Source: Oceanispirochaeta sp. M1
Lineage (GTDB): Bacteria; Spirochaetota; Spirochaetia; DSM-2461
Direction: 5' to 3'
Assembly (NCBI RefSeq): GCF_003346715.1
Contig: NZ_QQPQ01000004.1
Location: 62,001-126,000, forward strand
DNA: 64,000 nucleotides
Shown here: positions 44,808 through 53,082 of the stretch, piece after piece
How positions within the stretch are numbered: the stretch's first letter is position 1
Layout: the number at the start of each line of letters is the position of its first letter
Notes under the pieces: generated by a model
Databases searched by the model: none
Told to the model about the DNA's origin: nothing
What the model saw: only the letters and a program-made list of their open reading frames with translations
Translations under genes and position numbers: made by a program

Positions 44808-44990
44808 TTTACACAGAGATTCAACTCGAATACTCATCTATATCGTCCATTTTTTATCAATAAATTTAACACGAATTAACCTTTTGGGTTTATTATTGAT
44901 AAAAGCCAACCAGTTTCATCTTACACTGCTGAGGCTCCCGCCTCTACTACTACTCATGGCATAAACAACACCACATTTAGGAGCAGATCC

Positions 44991-45530
44991 ATGAAAGCTA
45001 TGAAATCAGCAGGGGTCCCCACAGATCAGAAGACAGTAGAACAACTGATCCCGACGGACATCATTCCTCAGATAGATGATATCATCAAACGTTATAAAAC
45101 GTCTGAAGGGGCTCTCATCCCTGTGCTTCAGTCAGCCCAGAATCTTCTGGGTTACCTTCCTCAGGAGATACTTATTCATATCAGTGAAAAACTGAATATT
45201 TCTTTGAGCGAAGTGACAGGGGTGGTCTCGTTCTACTCTTTCTTCTCAACAATCCCCAGGGGTGAACATGTTGTCCGTGTATGCCTGGGAACCGCCTGTT
45301 ATGTGAGAGGCGGTAAGGAAGTCCTGGCAGCCCTGGAAAAAGTTCTGGGCATAAGGGTGGGAGAAACCAGCGAAGACAGAAAATTTTCTCTGGAGATAGG
45401 ACGCTGCTTCGGTGCCTGCGGGCTGGCTCCAGTAGTTATGATTGGTGATGATGTTCACCAGAGGGTAAAACCATCGAAGATCAGGGAACTTCTGGAACCC
45501 TATAAAGAGGAGGCGGAAAATGCATCCTGA
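44991..45530 (+). CDS. hydC: NAD(P)-linked [FeFe] hydrogenase, NuoE-like [2Fe-2S] subunit
   Basis: 179 residues. A thioredoxin-like [2Fe-2S] protein with ligands C98, C103, C139 and C143 (CLGTAC and CFGAC) after a helical N-terminus (PVLQSAQNLLGYLP, VTGVVSFYSFF) shared with NuoE and HndA/HydC. In the complex it carries electrons next to the NuoF-like subunit. AGGAG precedes the first ATG. The next gene starts 11 bases inside this one, so subunits are made together. Confidence 0.95.
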   Translation: MKAMKSAGVPTDQKTVEQLIPTDIIPQIDDIIKRYKTSEGALIPVLQSAQNLLGYLPQEILIHISEKLNISLSEVTGVVSFYSFFSTIPRGEHVVRVCLGTACYVRGGKEVLAALEKVLGIRVGETSEDRKFSLEIGRCFGACGLAPVVMIGDDVHQRVKPSKIRELLEPYKEEAENAS

Positions 45531-48500
45531 ATTCAAAAACTGTGATGATCTGGCTACATATAGAAAATCACTTAATGGAAAAGCAGAAAACAATAAAGTA
45601 GTACGCATATGTACAGGAGGTGGATGTATCGCCTCGGGTTCACTTGAAATTCAGAAAAGGCTGCAGGAGATTCTGAATGAGGAGAACCTTGATTGGACAA
45701 TTAAGTGTACAGGATGTATGGGCCCCTGTGCTCACGGACCGGTACTTGCTGTGGAAAATACCGTCTATAGAGCCGTTTCGGCTGGAGACCTCCCCCGTCT
45801 GGTGGAATCTCATCTTAAAAACGGAAAGATTCTGGAGGATATGCTGCTGGATAATGGATTTGCAAAGGGCCAGAAAAAGGTGGTTCTCAGAAACTGCGGC
45901 ACCATTGATCCCCTTAATCTTGATGATTATTTAGCTCGTAAGGGCTATAGCTCTCTGGAAAAGATTATCAGAGAGAATGAAACAGGAGAAAGCATTATTG
46001 AGTCTATTAAAACCTCCGGACTGAGAGGTCGTGGTGGTGCCGGATTTCCGACCTGGATGAAATGGAGTATGACCCGCAAGGCGGCTGGAGATAATAAGGT
46101 AGTTCTTTGTAACGGTGACGAGGGAGACCCCGGAGCCTTCATGGATAGATCTGTACTGGAGGGTGACCCACACAGCCTGATAGAAGGTATGAGTATTGCT
46201 GCCTATGCCGTGGGAGCCTCCTGGGGATATGCATATGTAAGAGCCGAATATCCCCTGGCTGTTGCACGTCTTGAAAAGGCCATATCCCAGGCCAGAGAGT
46301 GCGGACTCCTGGGCAGTTCTGTTCTGGGAAGCGGATTTTCCTTTGATATAGAGATAAGGATGGGTTCGGGAGCCTTTGTCTGCGGTGAGGAGACAGCACT
46401 TATCAACTCTATAGAAGGAAAAAGAGGAGAACCCAGAACCCGGCCGCCCTTCCCTGCTGAAAAAGGACTCTGGGGATTACCCAGTCTTCTGAATAATGTG
46501 GAAACATACGCCAATATCCCCGCTATTATGGAGATGGGCGCAGAAAACTACAGTACCCTGGGAACAGAGAAAAGTTCCGGAACCAAGATATTTGCCCTGG
46601 CTGGAGCCGTAAACAACACAGGTCTGGTGGAAGTACCCATCGGAACCCCTCTGGGTGACCTTATCTACGAAACAGGCGGAGGCATCAAGGGCGAGGGAAA
46701 TTTCAAGGCTGCCCAGATGGGTGGACCTTCGGGAGGATGTATTCCCAAAGAACACCTCAATGTCCCCATGGATTATGACAGCCTGAAAGAGTTTGGAGCC
46801 ATTATGGGTTCGGGCGGGCTGATTGTTATGGATGATGAAACCTGTATGGTGGATGTGGCCCGTTTTTTCCTGGAATTTGTTCAGGAGGAGTCCTGCGGTA
46901 AATGTGTCCCCTGTCGAGTGGGAACCAAGAGAATGCTGGAAATCCTTGAGAGGATCTGTGGCGGAGAAGGTGTGGATGGCGATATTGAAAGACTGATTGA
47001 ACTGGGAGGACGTATTCAGGATACAGCACTTTGTGGATTGGGACAGACGGCACCAAACCCCGTGCTCTCAACTATACGGCACTTCAGAGAAGAATATGAG
47101 CAGCATATAAGAGACCATCACTGTGCTGCAGGAGTCTGCCCCGAGCTGGTAAGAGCTCCCTGCCAGAGCGCCTGTCCTGCAAGTGTTGATGTTCCGGGCT
47201 TTGTCTCCCTTATAGGAGAGGGAAGATATGCCGAGGCTCTTAAGCTTCATAGAGAGAGGAATCCCTTCGCTGCAGTCTGCGCCCGTGTCTGCTTTCACAG
47301 CTGTGAAGATCACTGCCGCCGATCTACACTGGATGAGTCTGTCTCCATCAGAGGGGTTAAACGCTTTATGGTGGACCGTGAAGTTACAATTCAGACACCT
47401 GAATGCCGTGAAAACCCTGAAAACGAATTAAGAAAAATTGCCGTGGTAGGAGCCGGGCCTGCAGGATTAACCTGTGCCTATTTTCTGGCCAGACTCGGTT
47501 ACAGGCCTGATATATTTGAAGCCTCTGTAAGACCGGGAGGAATGCTGGTTCAGACCATTCCCGCCTATCGTCTGCCCAGAGAGACCCTGGCCAGAGAAAT
47601 CAGAATGATTGAAACTATGGGAGCCAGTATCCATACAGAAAAGGTTATGGGAAGAGATTTTACCATTGAGTCTTTGAAAGAGGATGGATACCAGGCTGTA
47701 TTTATAGCGGTAGGAGCCTCTGAGAGTCTGAGTATGGGACTTCCCGGTGAAGACGCCCGGGGAATTATTCAGGCTGTCCCCTACCTGGGGGAATACAATA
47801 TGAAGGGCTCCGCCCGGACAGGTGAAAAGGTCATGATTATCGGTGGTGGAAATGCTGCTTTCGATGCTGCCCGCACGGCAAAGCGACTTGGAGCCGAATC
47901 TGTGGGGATTATCTACAGAAGGAGTCAGGAAGCCATGCCGGCTTATTCAGAAGAGATCGAAGATGCTCTGGAAGAGGGTATCACCCTTCACTGTATGTCT
48001 CAGCCTCTTGAATTCCTGAAAGATGAGACAGGTGACGTAAGAGCTGTACGCTGTATGCCCATGATTGCAGGTGAGTTTGATAAGAGCGGACGTAGAAAAT
48101 CTACAGCCTCCCAGGATAATGAGCAGATTTTTGAGGCTGATCAGGTGATTATCGCCATAGGTCAGAGAATGGATATTCCTGCCCTCTTCGGTAAAGAGAG
48201 CCCTGAACAGACTGCTGCCGGATTTCTGAAAACAGATCCCCTGACAGGGGAAACAAGTATGGACAATATATTTGCCGGAGGCGATGCAGCGGAAGGTCCC
48301 TCCACGGTGGTCAGAGCTATAGCTGCCGGAGAGCTGGCGGCAGCGGGTATAGATCTGAAGCTGACAGGAGAGGACCATGCCTTCTGGCGCTGGGAAAAGG
48401 AGTTGGATACAGCCTTTGATCCCGATGCAGATCCTCTGCCCTATCCAAGGAAAAAAGTACCTGCGCTGGATCCACAGCAGAGGATTCACAACTTTGAAGA

Positions 48501-48606
48501 AGTGGAACAATCCTGGAACGAACATACCGCAGTAAGACAGGCAAAACGCTGTCTGCGCTGTGACTATGGTAAGAATGTAAGAGTCAGGGAGGAGAGTCAT
48601 GTCTGA
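45520..48606 (+). CDS. hydB: NuoF-like hydrogenase subunit fused to a GltD-like NAD(P)H oxidoreductase
   Basis: 1028 residues in one frame. Residues 25-100: thioredoxin-like [2Fe-2S] domain (CTGGGC, CTGC). Residues 120-530: NuoF core with RGRGGAGFPTWMKW (NADH/FMN site), GDEGDPGAFMDR, GEETALINSIEGKRGEPR and the [4Fe-4S] set SCGKCVPCRVG with C505. Instead of the usual C-terminal ferredoxin domain, residues 535-1020 are GltD/NfnB-like: cysteines CPELVRAPCQSACP and CARVCFHSCEDHC, FAD motif VVGAGPAGL (642-650), NAD(P) motif IIGGGNAAFDAA, and AGGDAAEGPSTVV. The product could connect hydrogen, NADH and NADPH pools. Confidence 0.95.
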   Translation: MHPEFKNCDDLATYRKSLNGKAENNKVVRICTGGGCIASGSLEIQKRLQEILNEENLDWTIKCTGCMGPCAHGPVLAVENTVYRAVSAGDLPRLVESHLKNGKILEDMLLDNGFAKGQKKVVLRNCGTIDPLNLDDYLARKGYSSLEKIIRENETGESIIESIKTSGLRGRGGAGFPTWMKWSMTRKAAGDNKVVLCNGDEGDPGAFMDRSVLEGDPHSLIEGMSIAAYAVGASWGYAYVRAEYPLAVARLEKAISQARECGLLGSSVLGSGFSFDIEIRMGSGAFVCGEETALINSIEGKRGEPRTRPPFPAEKGLWGLPSLLNNVETYANIPAIMEMGAENYSTLGTEKSSGTKIFALAGAVNNTGLVEVPIGTPLGDLIYETGGGIKGEGNFKAAQMGGPSGGCIPKEHLNVPMDYDSLKEFGAIMGSGGLIVMDDETCMVDVARFFLEFVQEESCGKCVPCRVGTKRMLEILERICGGEGVDGDIERLIELGGRIQDTALCGLGQTAPNPVLSTIRHFREEYEQHIRDHHCAAGVCPELVRAPCQSACPASVDVPGFVSLIGEGRYAEALKLHRERNPFAAVCARVCFHSCEDHCRRSTLDESVSIRGVKRFMVDREVTIQTPECRENPENELRKIAVVGAGPAGLTCAYFLARLGYRPDIFEASVRPGGMLVQTIPAYRLPRETLAREIRMIETMGASIHTEKVMGRDFTIESLKEDGYQAVFIAVGASESLSMGLPGEDARGIIQAVPYLGEYNMKGSARTGEKVMIIGGGNAAFDAARTAKRLGAESVGIIYRRSQEAMPAYSEEIEDALEEGITLHCMSQPLEFLKDETGDVRAVRCMPMIAGEFDKSGRRKSTASQDNEQIFEADQVIIAIGQRMDIPALFGKESPEQTAAGFLKTDPLTGETSMDNIFAGGDAAEGPSTVVRAIAAGELAAAGIDLKLTGEDHAFWRWEKELDTAFDPDADPLPYPRKKVPALDPQQRIHNFEEVEQSWNEHTAVRQAKRCLRCDYGKNVRVREESHV

Positions 48607-50383
48607 ATGCACACTGAACAGTATGAAAATTGATTTTGAGCCGGGTGAAACCATTCTGACTGCTGCAAGAAGAGAAGGAATCCGCATACCCACTCTCTGT
48701 TTCCTTGAAGGAAAGGAGCCCATGTCGGCCTGCCGGGTATGTGTTGTGGAAGTTGAAGGTGCTCCAAGACTTGCAGCGGCCTGTTCAACCCCCATAAGAG
48801 ATGGAATGGTCATTATGACAAATAGTCCCAGAGTCAGGGAAGCCAGAAAGGAAGTTGTCTCTCTGACTCTCAGTGAACATGAAGGTAACTGCAGTTGGTG
48901 TGACCGCTCTGATGACTGTGAGCTTAAGGCTCTGGCCTATGAACTCGGGATCAGAGAGGCACCGGAGGCAGGAGAAAAACCTGTAGAATACTATGATGAG
49001 TCCACGTTCTCCCTTGTGAGGAACTCTGCCAAATGCATCAAATGCAGACGCTGTGTAACAGCCTGTAACAGCATTCAGGGTGTAGGTGCCCTCTATCCCC
49101 AGGGTCGTGGGTTCAGTACAGAAATAGCACCTGCATTTGCCGGACTGCTCTCCACTGTAGCCTGTGTTCAATGCGGCCAGTGTGCTGCGGTCTGTCCCGT
49201 GGGTGCTATTACTGAAAAAACTCATATCCCCCAGGTGGTGGCAGCCCTGGAAGATCCGAAAAGACATGTAATCGTTCAGACAGCTCCTGCCATCAGAGCC
49301 GCACTGGGAGAGTGTTTTGATATGCCTCCGGGAAGCCTGGTAACTGGAAAGATGGTTACCGCACTGAAAAGGATGGGGTTTGACGCAGTATTCGATACTA
49401 ACTTTGCTGCCGACCTGACCATACTGGAAGAGGGAACCGAACTGCTTCAAAGATTGAAAACTGTAGTAAAAGATGGCGGAGAAGCCGCTTTACCTCAGTT
49501 TACCAGCTGTTCTCCGGGGTGGATTCAGTTCACCGAGTATTATTATCCCGAGTTTCTGCCCAACCTCTCAACATGCAAGTCTCCCCAGCAGATGTTCGGT
49601 GCCCTGGCTAAAACCTATTATGCTGCCAAAGCCGGTGTAGACCCTGAGGATATGACAGTGGTCTCTATCATGCCCTGTACTGCTAAGAAATTTGAAGCCG
49701 CAAGAGAAGAGATGAACGACAGCGGATATCAGGATGTGGATTATGTTCTGACCACCAGAGAGCTGGGACGGCTGATCCTTCAGTCGGGTCTGGATTTCGT
49801 TAATCTTCCTGACAGTGAGATGGATGCTCCCCTTGGAATATCTTCGGGTGCGGCAGATATATTCGCCAACACCGGAGGTGTTATGGAGGCGGCCCTCAGA
49901 ACTGTACATGAGATTGTCACAGGCAGGCCTCTGCCAAGTGAAGATCTTCATATTAAGCCTCTCTCCACACTGGAAGGGATTAAAACGCTGTCACTGGTTC
50001 TGAAAGATACAGTTAAAGAGTGGAACTTTCTGGAAGATGTTGAAGTACGGTTGGCCGTAGCCCATGGACTGGCAAATGCATCAAGTTTACTCGAGGCCAT
50101 AAAGGCCGGTGAAGAGACTTTTCATTTTGTTGAAATAATGACCTGTCCCGGTGGATGTATCGGAGGAGGTGGTCAGCCCCGTCTTACAAACGACAGTGTA
50201 AGGCAGGCCAGAATTGATGCAATCTTCAGGGAAGATGAAGGTAAGCCCATCAGAAAGTCTCATGAGAATCCGGCTGTAGCATCTCTCTACAGAGATTTTC
50301 TGGGAGAACCGCTGGGAGAAAAATCACACCATCTTCTGCACACCGGATATAAGCAGAAGAAAAAAGTGAATATGGGAGTCTGA
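48599..50383 (+). CDS. hydA: [FeFe] hydrogenase catalytic subunit
   Basis: 594 residues. N-terminal NuoG-like [2Fe-2S] (C34, C45, C48, C62), His-ligated [4Fe-4S] (HEGNCSWCDRSDDC) and two [4Fe-4S] sites (CIKCRRCVTAC, CVQCGQCAAVCP). H-cluster motifs: L1 TSCSPGW (C304, S305), L2 MPCTAKKFE (C360), L3 EIMTCPGGCIGGGGQP (C516, C520), then a small-subunit-like C-terminus. The proton-relay cysteine next to C304 is serine. It makes or oxidises H2 in the cytosol. The start overlaps the preceding stop by eight bases. No maturases HydEFG occur here. Confidence 0.95.
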   Translation: MSECTLNSMKIDFEPGETILTAARREGIRIPTLCFLEGKEPMSACRVCVVEVEGAPRLAAACSTPIRDGMVIMTNSPRVREARKEVVSLTLSEHEGNCSWCDRSDDCELKALAYELGIREAPEAGEKPVEYYDESTFSLVRNSAKCIKCRRCVTACNSIQGVGALYPQGRGFSTEIAPAFAGLLSTVACVQCGQCAAVCPVGAITEKTHIPQVVAALEDPKRHVIVQTAPAIRAALGECFDMPPGSLVTGKMVTALKRMGFDAVFDTNFAADLTILEEGTELLQRLKTVVKDGGEAALPQFTSCSPGWIQFTEYYYPEFLPNLSTCKSPQQMFGALAKTYYAAKAGVDPEDMTVVSIMPCTAKKFEAAREEMNDSGYQDVDYVLTTRELGRLILQSGLDFVNLPDSEMDAPLGISSGAADIFANTGGVMEAALRTVHEIVTGRPLPSEDLHIKPLSTLEGIKTLSLVLKDTVKEWNFLEDVEVRLAVAHGLANASSLLEAIKAGEETFHFVEIMTCPGGCIGGGGQPRLTNDSVRQARIDAIFREDEGKPIRKSHENPAVASLYRDFLGEPLGEKSHHLLHTGYKQKKKVNMGV

Positions 50384-50410
50384 AAAGTATCTAAAGAAGC
50401 CTTATAAGTG

Positions 50411-50443
50411 AAATACCCCCGGAATTGTTCCGGGGGTATTTTT
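50411..50443 (+). terminator. Intrinsic terminator of hydrogenase operon
   Basis: AAATACCCCCGGAA, short loop, TTCCGGGGGTATTTTT: a perfect 13-14 bp stem with a T tract 28 bases after hydA. It can also act on the convergent reductase gene. Confidence 0.95.
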
Positions 50444-50465
50444 AGGATTTAATAGTTTAAATAGA

Positions 50466-52481
50466 TCAGCCTGCCATCATCTGCATCAGACCGCCGCCGT
50501 TTGTTATCCTGCTGAACCCCTGCTGCTCCATCATTCGGGCTGCATAGGCACTTCTGGCACCAGAGGCACAGTAGACAGTGATTTCTCTGTCAGTGGCACC
50601 CAGTTCTTCCATTCTTCCGGGAAGTTCATCCAGAGGAATATTGACTGCATCGGGATATGCACCCCCTGCAAACTCCCCAGGAGTTCTTACATCCACGACA
50701 ATGGCTGCTCCGTCATCTGCTGCTGCAGTTTCAGTATCAATGTCCCGGGCACTATCCTCTGCTTCTACAGCATCAAGAGACTTCTCTTCAGGAGGAGTCA
50801 TAGGAATCTGCAGGAACTTCAGTCCACCGGCCCATCCAAGATGCTCAATACCGGGATAACCACCGCTGATAAACAGGCTCTTGGTATAACCGGCCTGTAG
50901 AAGCTGACGAACAACTCTGTGGGCTGTCTTTCCATTATCATCCAGAACAAGAATCGCCGTATCTTCAGAAACCTGAGCCAGCTCTTCCAATACCTTTTCA
51001 GGTGCCAGATTAACTGCGCCCTGTATATGGCCTTTCTGGAACGTGAAATAATCTCTTATATCAATTAAGGCAAGCTTTTTGTTTTCAACAAAGGCTTCCA
51101 CTTCTTCAGGAGTTATGGAGGGACTGTAGCCGCTGATTCTATTCTCTGCAGTAAATCCTGCCATATTGATAGGATCGTTGGCAGAACCGAAGGGTGGAGC
51201 ATAGGCAAGATCCAGTTCTCCCAGATCTTCCACAGTCATACCCGCACTTACCGCTGTGGCCAGTACATCAAGTCTTTTATCCACACCATCTTCACCATAA
51301 ACCTGGGCACCAAGCACCTTTCCACTCTCTGCTGCATAAATCAGCTGAATAGACACAAGTGATGCTCCGGGATAGTAGGAAGTATGATTCTCTTTTCTTA
51401 TTACGATAGACTGAGCATCAATTCCATTGGCCTTTGCCAGTTTAAGACTGAGTCCTGTACTTCCGGCAACCGCGTCAAATACTCTTACGATGGAAGTTCC
51501 CTGAGCACCCTTATAGCTTTTCTTTTCACTTTTATCAGCGGCAAGAGCATTAATGGCTGCAATTCGGCCTTGTCTGTTCGCAGGTCCTGCTAGAGGTACA
51601 CGGACTTTAGTTCCGGATACGGAGTTAAGAATCTCTGCCATATCACCGCCTGCATAGATATCAGAATCTGATGTCTGAAGATATTCATCCACCTCGAGTC
51701 CACCGGAGCTTCCGATTGAGAGTCCCGCATCCTGAGCCAGCTTCAATGTGGGTTTAACCCCTACTGAGAGAAGGACCATATCTGCCGCAATCTTCTGTCC
51801 GTCATCAAGACTCACATTGCCGTCAGCTATTGCCGTAACAGAACGGCCTGTGTGTACATCAATATTCCAGGCTGCCATCTCTTTCTGAATAAAACCGGCT
51901 GTTTCCGCTTCCATCACTGACATGACATGGGGTGCCAGCTCAACAACTGAGACTTTTAATCCCCTTTTGCGCAGTGCCTCTACCATCTCAAGACCGATGA
52001 ATCCACCACCCACAACTACAGCTGTTTCGGGTTTTTCATCTTCGATATATGCATTGATCTTGTCCATATCCTCCAGAGTCCAGAGGGAGAAAACATGTTT
52101 TTTGTCGACTCCTTCCAGTCCGGGAATAAAAGGCTTTCCACCCTGGGCCAGTATCAGTTTGTCATATTCATATTCTGTCTGATCACCGCTTTCACTGTTA
52201 CGTGCCAATACTTTTTTATTATCCCGGTCAATGCTGACGGCTTCGGTCATGGTTACAACCTTAACACCGTACTGATCCCGGAAACTCTCAGGACTCTGTA
52301 GAATAAGTTTACTGCGGCTCTTGATATCTCCGCCTACATAATAGGGAAGACCGCAGTTGGCAAAAGAGACATCCGGTCCGGCTTCGAGTATTGTTATTTC
52401 CACATCGGGATTAAGTCTTCTTGCTTTAGCTGCTGCAGTTGCTCCTGCGGCGACACCGCCTATAATCAGTAATTTATTCAT
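50466..52481 (-). CDS. CoA-disulfide reductase-like flavoprotein with two rhodanese domains
   Basis: 671 residues from the ATG at 52481 (GAGGATAATA upstream). Residues 1-445: Pyr_redox enzyme with FAD motif IIGGVAAGATAAAKARR, redox C43 in SFANCGLPYY (the CoADR/Nox pattern), NADH motif VVVGGGFIGLEMVEAL and AGGDMAE. Residues about 455-550: rhodanese-like domain without a cysteine (LVLDDNGKTAHR), so inactive. Residues 590-671: a second rhodanese with C638 in YCASGARS. Relatives reduce CoA disulfide, polysulfide or persulfide. A role in sulfur or oxidative stress is likely. Confidence 0.93.
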   Translation of the reverse strand: MNKLLIIGGVAAGATAAAKARRLNPDVEITILEAGPDVSFANCGLPYYVGGDIKSRSKLILQSPESFRDQYGVKVVTMTEAVSIDRDNKKVLARNSESGDQTEYEYDKLILAQGGKPFIPGLEGVDKKHVFSLWTLEDMDKINAYIEDEKPETAVVVGGGFIGLEMVEALRKRGLKVSVVELAPHVMSVMEAETAGFIQKEMAAWNIDVHTGRSVTAIADGNVSLDDGQKIAADMVLLSVGVKPTLKLAQDAGLSIGSSGGLEVDEYLQTSDSDIYAGGDMAEILNSVSGTKVRVPLAGPANRQGRIAAINALAADKSEKKSYKGAQGTSIVRVFDAVAGSTGLSLKLAKANGIDAQSIVIRKENHTSYYPGASLVSIQLIYAAESGKVLGAQVYGEDGVDKRLDVLATAVSAGMTVEDLGELDLAYAPPFGSANDPINMAGFTAENRISGYSPSITPEEVEAFVENKKLALIDIRDYFTFQKGHIQGAVNLAPEKVLEELAQVSEDTAILVLDDNGKTAHRVVRQLLQAGYTKSLFISGGYPGIEHLGWAGGLKFLQIPMTPPEEKSLDAVEAEDSARDIDTETAAADDGAAIVVDVRTPGEFAGGAYPDAVNIPLDELPGRMEELGATDREITVYCASGARSAYAARMMEQQGFSRITNGGGLMQMMAG

Positions 52482-52521
52482 TATTATCCTCACAGTTCAT
52501 AATTTAATTATTTATACCTAT

Positions 52522-52550
52522 ATAGTATTTATAATATATTCCATTGTCAA
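52522..52550 (-). promoter_or_regulatory. Promoter of the CoA-disulfide reductase gene
   Basis: TTGACA (52550-52545), 17-base spacer, TACTAT (52527-52522), followed by an AT-rich leader of about 35 bases to the start codon. A clean sigma-70-type match. Confidence 0.8.
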
Positions 52551-52615
52551 GATGTTTTGTTCTTTTTTTATTGATTCTTTAATATCAATAAAAAATTACT
52601 CTCTCAGACCTCGAC

Positions 52616-52648
52616 TAAAAAAAGACAGAGCAATAATATCACTCTGTC
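52616..52648 (-). terminator. Intrinsic terminator on the minus strand, antisense to the OMP remnant
   Basis: On the minus strand GACAGAG (52648-52642) and CTCTGTC (52630-52624) form a stem followed by seven T residues. The nearest minus-strand gene upstream is plsC-like, ending 435 bases away at 53083, so its transcript would run antisense through the remnant before stopping here. Confidence 0.6.
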
Positions 52649-52659
52649 AGTTCTACTCA

Positions 52660-53076
52660 GACTCCATTCTTCCTTTTGCACTATTGAAAGTACATATTCC
52701 CCTGGGTCCCTTTTATCTGGAGGTATTCGGTGGAGGCGGTGTTAATTACAACTTCACCCTCAGAGCCCTGGAAGGCAATATTGAGAAGGATCTATCCACA
52801 GCTGGCGGACAGGCTGTATTAAGTGATGGAACCATGGATTTTGATAAACTCTGGGGTTTCGGTTATCTGGCAGGAGCCGGATTCGGCATTACTTTTGATA
52901 ATATCAGTATTGATTTGAATGCCACCTTTAGAGATATAAGGCATGATCTGAATTTCAAAGCAGACTATACGGAATTTTCCGAGGTCAGCCCGGGAGAAAC
53001 ATATGATCAGGGTGAATCGGTAATTCTGCTTATGAGGGGAATCTCTTTGGGAATCAGCGGCAGTTTAACATTTTGA
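52660..53076 (+). pseudogene. 5'-truncated outer-membrane beta-barrel protein
   Basis: The last 130 or so codons of an open frame read as the C-terminal part of a beta-barrel protein: PLGPFYLEVFGGGGVNYNF, LAGAGFGITFDNISIDLNAT, RGISLGISGSLTF with a terminal Phe. Upstream in frame there is no signal peptide or barrel start; the frame runs into the promoter and antisense strand of the reductase gene and crosses a terminator hairpin. The simplest reading is a decayed gene that lost its 5' half. Family not identified beyond a spirochaete-type outer-membrane protein. Confidence 0.6.
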
Positions 53077-53082
53077 TTTTTC

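Noticed and set aside
44820-44990. Rex-type redox operator before the hydrogenase operon
   Set aside because: TTAAcacgaaTTAA-like sequence is not a proper inverted repeat of the TTGTnAA type, so I did not call it.
47947-49450. Two minus-strand open frames of 288 and 221 codons across hydB and hydA
   Set aside because: They are antisense shadows of the hydrogenase genes, rich in Cys, Ser and His without recognisable domains.
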